In this document: piece by piece, positions 1 through 5,959 of the stretch
Layout: each line of letters starts with the position of its first letter
How positions within the stretch are numbered: position 1 is the stretch's first letter
Assembly: GCA_019751935.1 (NCBI GenBank)
Contig: JAIEMR010000200.1
Span: 1-9,757, forward strand
Source: Alphaproteobacteria bacterium
Lineage (GTDB): Bacteria; Pseudomonadota; Alphaproteobacteria; Paracaedibacterales; CAIULA01
Length of the DNA: 9,757 nucleotides
Direction: 5' to 3'
Position numbers and translations under genes: made by a program
Notes under the pieces: generated by a model
Told to the model about the DNA's origin: nothing
The model's input: only the letters and a program-made list of their open reading frames with translations
The model's database searches: none

Positions 1-747
1 ACTGAGAAACAACCAAGAATGTCAACGAGGCTTCCAGGTGGACATCGGTTTGAAGCCATGATTGGAAAGTCAGTAGATTCCGGTTTATCTGTTTCTATTC
101 GGATCAACAGGAAAGTTTCTGTCTCGTTAGAAGATTTTAGTTTACCTAATATCGTTCAAAGTGAATTGATAGAAGCCATCAAAGAAGGAGAATCTATTCT
201 AGTTTCTGGGGGAACCAGTTCTGGGAAAACTACCTTCTTAAAAGCATTAATCCAACATATTCCCCTAGAGAAAAGAGTTCTTACCGTAGAAGATACCCGT
301 GAATTGGAAGTACCTCACCTTAATAAAGTACAATACGTGGTTAACCGGAACGAAAAAGCGCCTGTTATTAGCTGGCCGCAAGTGATCGATCATTTAATGA
401 GAAGCAGACCTGATGTGATCATTGCAGGTGAGCTTTCGATAGCGAACACTTTTGCTCTTATTAGTCTTTTGGACACTGGCCATAGAGGCTTTATGACTAC
501 GGTTCACTCAAACTCTGCAAAGCTGGCGGTAGAAGAAACAATACCAACCAAAGTTAAGCTTGCTGAGATCAATATTCCCAGTCTCAGTGACTACCTTAAG
601 AAGACTCTTGATTGGGTGGTTCAGATTCAAAAAGTTCAAGAGGGTACCGTTTTTAAAAGAAGAGTTGTTGAAATCTGGCAGCCTCAAAAGGATAAGTTTC
701 AAAGCTTTTATGAGACAAATTTTTATTCGTTAAAACAAAGTGCGTAA
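1..747 (+). CDS. virB11: VirB11-family type IV secretion ATPase (5' truncated by window)
   Basis: This is a hexameric AAA-like ATPase that acts at the cytoplasmic base of a type IV secretion/conjugation machine. The reading frame is open to base 1, and the ATG at 19 lies inside the conserved TRLPGGHRFE stretch, so it is an internal Met. VirB11 proteins usually have about 330-340 residues; 248 are present, so most of the N-terminal domain lies upstream. Numbering from base 1, Walker A is GGTSSGKT (70-77), the Walker B-like segment is RPDVIIAGEL (ending near 145), and the His box is GHRGFMTTVH (160-169). VirB11/PilT-type ATPases usually have Arg two residues after the Glu (GExR); here it is Ser146 (GELS). 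The stop is followed 30 bp later by the next gene with a strong ribosome binding site, suggesting one operon. Family assignment is secure; conjugation versus effector export cannot be told from the sequence. Confidence 0.93.
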   Translation, partial: TEKQPRMSTRLPGGHRFEAMIGKSVDSGLSVSIRINRKVSVSLEDFSLPNIVQSELIEAIKEGESILVSGGTSSGKTTFLKALIQHIPLEKRVLTVEDTRELEVPHLNKVQYVVNRNEKAPVISWPQVIDHLMRSRPDVIIAGELSIANTFALISLLDTGHRGFMTTVHSNSAKLAVEETIPTKVKLAEINIPSLSDYLKKTLDWVVQIQKVQEGTVFKRRVVEIWQPQKDKFQSFYETNFYSLKQSA

Positions 748-777
748 ACAAATCTATAAAAAAGAAAGGAAAAAATT

Positions 778-1062
778 ATGAACATTAAAAAACAAAAAAA
801 AGATTTATCTGAGGCTCAAGTGGTGATTCTTAAAGAGAATTCTAAAATCTTTAGTATTTTGAGCATTGTCTTCGGCCTATTATCGATCTTTGTTCTCTCT
901 ATCTTATTTGTGCCACTTGGGGTGTTTTTTAGTTTTTTAGGTTTCTTAAAAAAGAATCCAACTAATATCACGCTCAGCGTACTTGGCTTTGTTTTTTCTG
1001 TGATTGGGCTTTTAACGTCTCCGATGTTAATGAGTCTTATTGGCTTTGGCTTTATGAGATAA
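778..1062 (+). CDS. Small three-helix membrane protein in the T4SS operon (DUF4190-like look)
   Basis: This 94-residue protein has a short charged N-terminus (MNIKKQKKDL) followed by hydrophobic segments at about 24-45, 46-57 and 64-90, so it should sit in the inner membrane with two or three passes. A KK turn at about 58-59 separates the halves. The pattern of a glycine-containing helix pair around a short basic loop resembles DUF4190-type small membrane proteins, but this is a visual impression only. The ATG at 778 has a clear AAAGGA-type ribosome binding site at 765-770, seven bases upstream, which fixes the start. It lies 30 bp after virB11 and 10 bp before the next small gene, so it is probably co-transcribed. 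No catalytic motif is visible. Its role in the secretion apparatus, perhaps assembly or an accessory membrane function, is unknown. Confidence 0.75.
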   Translation: MNIKKQKKDLSEAQVVILKENSKIFSILSIVFGLLSIFVLSILFVPLGVFFSFLGFLKKNPTNITLSVLGFVFSVIGLLTSPMLMSLIGFGFMR

Positions 1063-1072
1063 AGGAATCTTC

Positions 1073-1243
1073 ATGTTTTTATTATTTTTAATGGCAATCA
1101 CATCAACAGGCCAAATTACAACAAAAACTATTTCTTTTAGCAACGAAAAGCATTGTACGGTTGCGGCAAAGAAACTGAATGAGAAAACCGATAAAGATGT
1201 AAAGGTAATAGCGTTATGTATAGACCGCGGCTTACCTCGATAG
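1073..1243 (+). CDS. Small secreted protein, 56 aa, overlapping virB1 start
   Basis: This short open frame begins at an ATG eight bases after an AAAGGA ribosome binding site (1060-1065), ten bases past the previous stop. The product has a hydrophobic leader (MFLLFLMAITSTGQ), then a polar body with two cysteines (in KHCTVA and ALCIDR), and ends in GLPR. The layout resembles short periplasmic proteins with a single disulfide, but I recognise no family. Its last 28 bases overlap the start of the transglycosylase gene in another frame, a spacing typical of translational coupling. Without it, the 153 bases between the membrane protein and virB1 would be an unusually large gap for this compact operon. 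It could be a small periplasmic accessory of the secretion system. It could also be non-coding leader, although the start context argues against that. Confidence 0.6.
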   Translation: MFLLFLMAITSTGQITTKTISFSNEKHCTVAAKKLNEKTDKDVKVIALCIDRGLPR

Positions 1244-1923
1244 TTTTTTATTTAATGGTTAATGTTACAAGTGCTTATTCGGCACCTGATCAAACATGTA
1301 AACGGTTGATTCCTATTATTGCCAAAGAGACAGGGGCTCCCTCATCTCTTCTCATGGCAATTGCTTTTGTTGAAAGTGGGTTTCATCCTTATGTTCTGAA
1401 CCATGAGGGCGAAAGCTTATCGTTTGCTTCACCAGGTGAGGCTTTGGATTATATCGAAAAACAAATTACCCAAGGAAACACCAATATCGATATTGGTTGT
1501 ATGCAAGTGAATTGGAAATCACACCAAGGCAAATTTAATAGTCCAAGAGAGCTTCTTATTCCTACAACTAATATTCGTTATGCAGCGAAGTTTTTAAAAA
1601 CTCTTTATCAAGAGCTCGGGTCTTGGTCAAAAGCTGTCGCAGCCTATCATTCAAGAAACAAAACGAAGAGCAAGCCTTACCTTATTAAAATTGCTCAATT
1701 TATTCAAAACCAAAAAGAGTCTTATCATGATCAAACACTATCTTATCCAGTTTCTTATAGCCGTTACTCTTTTTATAACACCAAGTCTTTTTTGGTTTGG
1801 CCTTCATTATTATACCAGCCCATGGATTTTAACGTTTGTTCCCAAAGGGTATCACAATCTAGGTCTTCTCCTTTTACCTCTTATTCTTCTCTTAATTCTG
1901 TTCCCACTTTCTTATCAAGTTAA
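1216..1923 (+). CDS. virB1: VirB1-like lytic transglycosylase with overprinted C-terminal tail
   Basis: This is a periplasmic peptidoglycan-cleaving enzyme that would open the wall locally for assembly of the secretion channel. Residues 1-22 form a signal peptide (basic start, hydrophobic core, cleavage after AYSA). The SLT (soluble lytic transglycosylase) domain spans about 30-165. The catalytic Glu is probably E53 in AFVESGF, followed by DIGCMQVNW (92-100), RYAAKFL (121-127) and AVAAYHSRN (140-148), the family's usual order. A modest AAGG lies ten bases before the ATG, and the start overlaps the upstream small gene by 28 bases. Residues 171-235 are Ser/Tyr-rich, match nothing in the family, and lie entirely over the virD4 start in another frame. 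The functional protein probably ends near residue 170, so the tail suggests that an ancestral stop was lost by point mutation or indel. The SLT assignment is secure; the virB1 label rests mainly on context. Confidence 0.9.
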   Translation: MYRPRLTSIVFYLMVNVTSAYSAPDQTCKRLIPIIAKETGAPSSLLMAIAFVESGFHPYVLNHEGESLSFASPGEALDYIEKQITQGNTNIDIGCMQVNWKSHQGKFNSPRELLIPTTNIRYAAKFLKTLYQELGSWSKAVAAYHSRNKTKSKPYLIKIAQFIQNQKESYHDQTLSYPVSYSRYSFYNTKSFLVWPSLLYQPMDFNVCSQRVSQSRSSPFTSYSSLNSVPTFLSS

Positions 1924-3694
1924 GACCTTAAGGGCAGCGTTATATGGAAGTGTCTTACCGGTTTTGTATGTAGCCGGTTGTACCCTTTATAATTTATTGA
2001 TCAGTTTTTATTATGGTATGCCGAGAGTTTCGGCGCTGATATGGTTGGATCAATCTTATAGGGTGACAACGTACAATCGGTATATAGCTTACTTACAAAC
2101 CTTTGATGTAACCCTGTGTGCTGTTTGTTTGGTTAGTCTGATTCTAGCTCGTTATATTATTGTAGCCAGTTGGAAACATACCCTTCTTCCGAAATCTTTT
2201 AATGGGGTTTATCAAACTCTCAAAAGCACAACGCATGGAAGTGCTGTTCTATGTTCAAAGAAAAGACTTTATCAACTTCATGACAAAGAAGGAATTCCTG
2301 TGGGGGGAATTATCAATAGCTCTTCTTATATGGAACCTCAAAAACTAATTCAAGAAATTTCAAAAAAGAAAACCAAAGATATTTTAAGACTAAAAGTTGA
2401 TCATAGTGTTGTGATTGCGCCCAGTGGATCAGGAAAGGGCGTAGGTATTGTTATCCCAACGCTTCTGGATTATGAAGGGTCTGTATTGGTCACTGATATT
2501 AAAGGCGAAAACTACGCTGTAACGGCAGAGGAGAGAAGAAAAAAAGGAAGAATGGTTTATGCACTGGATCCTTTTAAGATTACTGATGGAAAAGGAAGTA
2601 TTTTCTTTAATGCATTAAGCTTATTAGACCCAAGCCAAGAATCAGTTGTAGATGATTCAGCAACTCTTGCTCACCTTTTATGTCCAACCTCCCAGTATGA
2701 GCATGGAGTCACACAGTATTTTTCAAGTCAAGCAGCAGCTGTTATTCAATGTTTGATTCTATATGTTGTTTGCTCCGCAGATATCAAACAGGAAGATAAA
2801 AACCTGGGGACGGTTTATGGTTATTTATGCCAAGATCCTAAAGATCTTACTGGTCTTTTAAAATCTATTGCTGCCAGAACTGATCTTGCTTTTGGGACAA
2901 TCAGCCGTCTTGCGAGTAGAGTCCTTGGGACAGAATCAAGAGAATTATCAGGAACTTTAAACAGTGCTTGCTTAGAATTGAGATTTTTAGAAAGTCCTGA
3001 AGTTAGGGATTCCGCTTCTAAATCAACCTTCAGCTTGCGTGAGTTAGCGGATGGAAAAGCAGATCTTTATCTGTGTATTCCATCTGAAAAGCTTAAGGTA
3101 CAAAGCCGTTTTCTAAGGCTTATGGTAGGATCTGTCTTCCTGATGGTTCAAAAGGCTAGAGGCAAAGTGTCGGAACACAAACTTCTTATGCTCCTTGATG
3201 AGATGCCATCATTAGGTTTTATGGACCAGCTTGAAAACGCCCTTAATTATGGAAGAGGGTACGGTATTAGTTTGATGGCTATTAGTCAGACTATTGAAAA
3301 AATTAAAGCCGTTTATCCAAACTCTTGGAAGACGTTTCTTTCAAGCCATTTATCTATCTTTTTTGGAGCAAGTGATTATGAAACATGCGAGCTGATCTCG
3401 AACTCATTAGGAAGCACCACGGTTCAAACCCGAAGTGAAAATCAAGGACAAAGTCAATCTAAGCAAGAAACTGAAAGGTTTGGAGGATCTGCCTCAAATG
3501 CAACTTCCCAGCAAACAGGAGCATCTTATTCAGAAACTAAGCGATCTTTGTTAACGTCGGATGAAGTTAGAAGGCTTGATCCTAAAGTTCTTATAGTTTT
3601 TTTACGTGGGGAAGACCCTATATTACTGCAAAGACTTAATTATTTAGAAAATCCCTTCTATAAAGGAAAATATCAGAAAAACACTCTCCATTGA
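1727..3694 (+). CDS. virD4: VirD4/TraG-type type IV coupling protein
   Basis: This inner-membrane ATPase selects DNA or protein substrates and hands them to the secretion channel. The start is taken at the ATG at 1727, giving 655 residues with AAAGAG upstream; a TTG at 1691 in the same frame would add 12 residues without a good ribosome binding site. Four hydrophobic segments lie at about 5-27, 45-63, 71-94 and 127-147, more than the two usual in short VirD4 proteins. They are followed by the TraG-like THGSA motif. Walker A is PSGSGKGV (232-239) and Walker B is LLMLLDE (486-492), followed by NYGRGYG and the family's SQ-I pattern. Near the C-terminus is a Ser/Gln/Gly-rich linker (in TTVQTRSENQGQSQ), then LLTSDEVRRL and a GEDPI motif typical of the family. 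The gene overlaps the transglycosylase frame by 197 bases and is the last recognisable secretion gene here. Confidence 0.93.
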   Translation: MIKHYLIQFLIAVTLFITPSLFWFGLHYYTSPWILTFVPKGYHNLGLLLLPLILLLILFPLSYQVKTLRAALYGSVLPVLYVAGCTLYNLLISFYYGMPRVSALIWLDQSYRVTTYNRYIAYLQTFDVTLCAVCLVSLILARYIIVASWKHTLLPKSFNGVYQTLKSTTHGSAVLCSKKRLYQLHDKEGIPVGGIINSSSYMEPQKLIQEISKKKTKDILRLKVDHSVVIAPSGSGKGVGIVIPTLLDYEGSVLVTDIKGENYAVTAEERRKKGRMVYALDPFKITDGKGSIFFNALSLLDPSQESVVDDSATLAHLLCPTSQYEHGVTQYFSSQAAAVIQCLILYVVCSADIKQEDKNLGTVYGYLCQDPKDLTGLLKSIAARTDLAFGTISRLASRVLGTESRELSGTLNSACLELRFLESPEVRDSASKSTFSLRELADGKADLYLCIPSEKLKVQSRFLRLMVGSVFLMVQKARGKVSEHKLLMLLDEMPSLGFMDQLENALNYGRGYGISLMAISQTIEKIKAVYPNSWKTFLSSHLSIFFGASDYETCELISNSLGSTTVQTRSENQGQSQSKQETERFGGSASNATSQQTGASYSETKRSLLTSDEVRRLDPKVLIVFLRGEDPILLQRLNYLENPFYKGKYQKNTLH

Positions 3695-3807
3695 CAAGAT
3701 TAAGAAAATCTATAAAAATAAATGGGGATGCGAACATAAACGGCTCAAAACCGCTGTAGCGACCTAAGTTTGAAGGTATATATTTTTTTGATGAGGGGTG
3801 AGTTTTG
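3695..3807. other. Intergenic gap between convergent virD4 and a - strand gene
   Basis: This 113-bp spacer separates two convergent genes. No classical hairpin followed by a T-run is visible for either direction. There is a T-run at 3783-3789 without an adjacent stem, and a weak 4-bp stem CGCT/AGCG at about 3753-3762. A TTGACA at 3691-3696 overlaps the virD4 stop, but no good -10 box lies at 16-18 bp. I see no supported gene in it. Confidence 0.4.
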
Positions 3808-4284
3808 CTATTCAGTGATGTGTTCTTCTAGAAAACGAAGACCATCCTCCATAAAAGGAGTTAAAGATTCCCTCTCAGCTTTTACAAGGGGATCCTCTTT
3901 GATTTCTCGGTAAAAGAATTTCGCTTGCTCTTCATCTTTTAGTAAATATGGTTTTCCTTCAAAAAGGATACAACTATAATAGATCATCCAAGTTAAATCA
4001 CCGCTTTCTGCTAGAAGAGCAATATGAGGTAAGGCTTTCTCTTCTTGACCTTTTGCCAATAGTCCAAAAACATTCAGACTTAATCTTTGATGGGCAATTT
4101 GGTATTTTAAAGCATCTGGATAAGTTTTTTCAGAGGCCGTCAAAGGTGAGAACTCATTTAATATCTGCTTGTGTGCAGCTATTTTCATGCGGCCAAACTC
4201 TGATTCTGTTTCAGCAGCTATTGTCTCTAAAGAAAAACAGAAAATAAAATATCCTAAGCACAATAAGAACTTTAAGTTTTTCAT
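3808..4284 (-). CDS. Secreted protein with Sel1/TPR-like segment, 158 aa
   Basis: The frame extends upstream to 4344, but the ATG at 4282-4284 is preferred. It follows a ribosome binding site (AAAAGGT, read on the - strand) at good distance, and it places a clear signal peptide at the N-terminus: MKNLKFLLCLGYFIF, then a cleavage site near TIAA. The mature part is about 134 residues, mostly helical, and contains ALPHIALLAESGDL and then DEEQAKFFYREIKED. This resembles one or two degenerate Sel1/TPR repeats (an AE-SGD turn and an E-QAK-FY helix). Such solenoid proteins usually bind other proteins, and secreted versions in host-associated bacteria are often effectors or envelope factors, but no function can be assigned here. 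It is convergent to virD4 and divergent from the nuclease gene, so it is its own transcription unit. Confidence 0.75.
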   Translation of the reverse strand: MKNLKFLLCLGYFIFCFSLETIAAETESEFGRMKIAAHKQILNEFSPLTASEKTYPDALKYQIAHQRLSLNVFGLLAKGQEEKALPHIALLAESGDLTWMIYYSCILFEGKPYLLKDEEQAKFFYREIKEDPLVKAERESLTPFMEDGLRFLEEHITE

Positions 4285-4315
4285 TGTTATTACCTTTTTT
4301 AACCAAATTAACGTA

Positions 4316-4344
4316 ATGTTAGCATATTTTATTAAATAATACAA
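4316..4344 (-). promoter_or_regulatory. Putative sigma-70 promoter for the - strand secreted-protein gene
   Basis: Read on the - strand, a TTGTAT (-35-like, 4339-4344) is followed after 17 bp by TAACAT (4316-4321). A TG in the extended -10 position (TGC-TAACAT) strengthens it. The predicted start lies about 20-25 bases before the ribosome binding site of the gene starting at 4284. The surrounding 4300-4372 spacer is very AT-rich, so chance matches are likely. The opposite-strand nuclease gene must use the same spacer, but I see no clear + strand promoter. Confidence 0.35.
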
Positions 4345-4372
4345 TTAAATAATTTAAATTACGGCTTTATTC

Positions 4373-5176
4373 ATGATTATTTATCTATTACTGATTTTTA
4401 TGCTATTTAGCCCAAGTCACGCAGACGTAACTGCCTTTTTTAATACGCCATTGGGTGGTAGCGCGCTCTGTAAAATGACTGCAGTGGCAAAAATTGATGA
4501 ATTAATTGCTTTTAAAAGAGAGCATGCTGATAAAGAATGTAGCATAAAACTGGCAATGTATGAATTAGAGGATCCTGATCTTTTGGAAGGCCTTGTGAGA
4601 GCTCAACAAAGGGGCATAAAATTAAATCTTTTATTAGATAAAGGAGCTCATGAGAAAGTTATGGGCAAAATTAGAGAAGCTAGTGGAAAAGCGGCTGCAC
4701 CAGGTACATTTGCAGCTCATGATAAGGCAAAAAAAGATCGTGCTGGAATGGCTCTGGGTGAAATAATAGGTTCAATAATATTAGTTGGGAATCCCTATAC
4801 TCCTGGAGTAAAAGGAGCAGGAAGACCAAGAACAATGCATGAGAAGTTTGCTATCTTTTCTTGTGCTCCAGGCTCTGCTGAAGAAGGAACAGCAACAGCT
4901 GCAGCTTCTTCTGGCAGACCTAAAAAAACGGCACGAGGTGGAGAGGCTCCCATGAAAGCCGGCGGCGGTGGAGGAAGTTCCAGCACAAGAGATGAACAAT
5001 ATTATTCAGTTTTGGTAGGATCTTATAATTGGACTGATGCAGCAGCAGAAATAAATTATGAAAACTGTCTTTTAATTGACGAAGAATCAGCTGATGTAGG
5101 TCGATCATTTGATAATAGATTTGATGAAATTAGTGTGAATGAAATGGGTTCGGCTCCTGGGACAGCGAGAAAATAA
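4373..5176 (+). CDS. Secreted phospholipase D-family (single HKD) nuclease-like protein with low-complexity inserts
   Basis: This 267-residue protein has an N-terminal signal peptide (MIIYLLLIFMLFSPSHA, cleavage near 17). The body has the PLD-fold layout: a beta-helix start with SIKLAMYELEDPDLLEGL (57-74), RGIKLNLLLDKG (80-91), then MHEKFAIF (HKD His156 and Lys158), and VGSYNWTDAAAEINYENCLLID (215-236, quoted in part). A single HKD per chain is typical of dimeric Nuc/Pld enzymes, which cut DNA or lipid through a His nucleophile. Two inserts rich in Ala, Gly, Ser, Lys and Arg interrupt it, at about 104-152 and 163-208. The second separates the HKD from the GSYNWT strand, which in Nuc-like proteins follows after only a few residues. 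The usual Asp of HxKx4D is not in its normal place (Ser163). The ribosome binding site is weak. Related nuc genes occur next to conjugation clusters (pKM101). Activity is uncertain. Confidence 0.8.
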   Translation: MIIYLLLIFMLFSPSHADVTAFFNTPLGGSALCKMTAVAKIDELIAFKREHADKECSIKLAMYELEDPDLLEGLVRAQQRGIKLNLLLDKGAHEKVMGKIREASGKAAAPGTFAAHDKAKKDRAGMALGEIIGSIILVGNPYTPGVKGAGRPRTMHEKFAIFSCAPGSAEEGTATAAASSGRPKKTARGGEAPMKAGGGGGSSSTRDEQYYSVLVGSYNWTDAAAEINYENCLLIDEESADVGRSFDNRFDEISVNEMGSAPGTARK

Positions 5177-5180
5177 ACTT

Positions 5181-5185
5181 CACAA
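5181..5185. repeat. Left copy of 5-bp target site duplication (CACAA)
   Basis: CACAA directly abuts the first base of the left inverted repeat and is repeated directly after the last base of the right one (9715-9719). Five-base duplications are the Tn3-family signature. The insertion point lies five to nine bases after the nuclease stop codon, so no gene is visibly broken. Confidence 0.93.
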
Positions 5186-5221
5186 GGCCCCGAGGGACGG
5201 AACAGGCATTTTAGGCCACGG
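5186..5221 (+). repeat. Left terminal inverted repeat (36 bp)
   Basis: It begins GGCCCCGAGGGACGG and ends GGCCACGG, and is the exact reverse complement of 9679-9714. Similarity breaks down at the next base. Tn3-family ends are normally about 38 bp and start with GGGG; this one starts GGCCCC, a variant seen here at both ends. It is the presumed binding and cleavage site of the transposase at 5956-8952. Confidence 0.95.
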
Positions 5222-5231
5222 AAAAAATTTC

Positions 5232-5411
5232 AGAACTCGTTATGTAAAATTTTATAAGGCACCCAGTTCTATTTTTTCTAATTTCAAAAGTTCTTACTAT
5301 TAAACAATGTTAGGAATTTACCCCTTTTTTTCTCCTTTTTATCTTTTGATTTATGGGCTAACTTGCGATTAGTTCTGAGGTTAAGTACCGGCACCAATGA
5401 TTCTAAGAACT
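5232..5411. promoter_or_regulatory. Candidate resolution site (res/IRS) and operon leader with five AGTTCT motifs
   Basis: The leader between the left inverted repeat and the first gene holds AGAACT at 5232-5237 and 5406-5411 and AGTTCT at 5265-5270, 5289-5294 and 5371-5376. That is five copies, on both orientations, in 180 bp, whereas about 0.1 would be expected by chance in this length. The outer copies face each other. A palindromic TAAAATTTTA (5245-5254) lies between the first two. In Tn4430 the TnpI resolution site (inverted core repeats plus accessory repeats) is a comparable leader region. It is the only non-coding stretch of useful length in the element, as the right side has 16 bp. 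Similarity between copies does not extend clearly past six or seven bases, so the exact core is not resolved. A promoter is presumed here, but no convincing box pair stands out. Confidence 0.4.
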
Positions 5412-5446
5412 ATTTTAAAGTCTCTGTAAAAAGGATATTTATAATC

Positions 5447-5959
5447 GTGAAAAACTATAAACTCCCTAAAGTTCCTGAAAATGTCAGTGCCATCTTTAAT
5501 GATATATGCAGCGTCATGGCTGCTTTATGTAAAGAAAAACTGAGTGATGAATATTTTCATTTGGGCGTTGAGCTTGCAACCAAAATTGCACGCAAACGCG
5601 TTTCACCCTTTTTATCAGGTTACACAAAAACATGGGCGGGTGGCATTATACATGCCATTGGTTTCGCTAATTTTCTTTTTGATAAGTCACAACCTGTTCA
5701 TCTGACATCAAAAGAATTATGTGAATGGTTTGATTTGGGACAAAGCACTATTAGCGTAAAAAGTAAGTCTATTCGCGAGATGTTTAAAATCCATCAAATG
5801 GATCCGAAATGGTGTCTTCCCAGCAAAGTGCTTGATAATCCTTATGTGTGGCTGATTGCTTTTGATGGCTGTATAGTTGATGTACGCAATGCTCCTTATG
5901 AAATGCAGTTAGCGGCCTATGAAGCTGGCGTTATTCCTTTCATTCCCGATCAAAAATGA
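5447..5959 (+). CDS. DUF6398-like protein with helix-turn-helix-like segment, first gene of the transposition operon
   Basis: This 170-residue protein matches my memory of the DUF6398 pattern: KVPENVSAIFNDI (8-20), LSDEYFHLGVELATKIARKR (32-51), TWAGGIIHAIGFANFLFD (62-79), LTSKELCEWFDLGQSTISVK (86-105), then MDPKWCLPS (118-126) and NPYVWLI (131-137). Residues 86-112 look like a helix-turn-helix (SKELCEWF, turn, STISVKSKSIREMF), suggesting DNA binding. The start is taken at GTG 5447, with AAAAAGG at about 5429-5434 upstream. A TTG at 5363 in the same frame would add 28 residues running into the repeat-rich leader and lacks a ribosome binding site. A perfect TATAAT at 5440-5445, right before the GTG, is unexplained. 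The TGA stop overlaps the tnpA ATG (ATGA), so translation is coupled. A regulator of transposition or resolution is a reasonable inference; the true function of the family is not known to me. Confidence 0.75.
   Translation: MKNYKLPKVPENVSAIFNDICSVMAALCKEKLSDEYFHLGVELATKIARKRVSPFLSGYTKTWAGGIIHAIGFANFLFDKSQPVHLTSKELCEWFDLGQSTISVKSKSIREMFKIHQMDPKWCLPSKVLDNPYVWLIAFDGCIVDVRNAPYEMQLAAYEAGVIPFIPDQK

Noticed and set aside
3691..3719. TTGACA followed by TATAAAAAT as a promoter for a small RNA in the virD4 3' gap
   Set aside because: The TATAAA is only 14 bp from TTGACA, and the AAAAAT at 17 bp is a poor -10. No defined transcript end follows.
3740..3790. Possible terminator between virD4 and the convergent gene
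   Set aside because: The only stem (CGCT/AGCG) has four pairs and a two-base loop, and the T-run at 3783-3789 is too far away to act with it.
3948..4247. A 99-codon + strand frame opposite the Sel1-like gene
   Set aside because: The - strand gene has a signal peptide, ribosome binding site and repeat-like helices. The + strand frame has none of these.
4781..5108. Several - strand frames over the nuclease gene
   Set aside because: They lie opposite the low-complexity Ala/Gly/Ser-rich part of the nuclease. Their Ser/Cys- or Pro-rich translations are what such DNA gives in other frames, and they have no start context.
5363..5446. TTG at 5363 as start of the DUF6398-like gene
   Set aside because: It has no ribosome binding site, the added 28 residues are outside the recognisable domain, and it would place coding sequence over the repeat-rich leader. 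GTG at 5447 is preferred, without proof.
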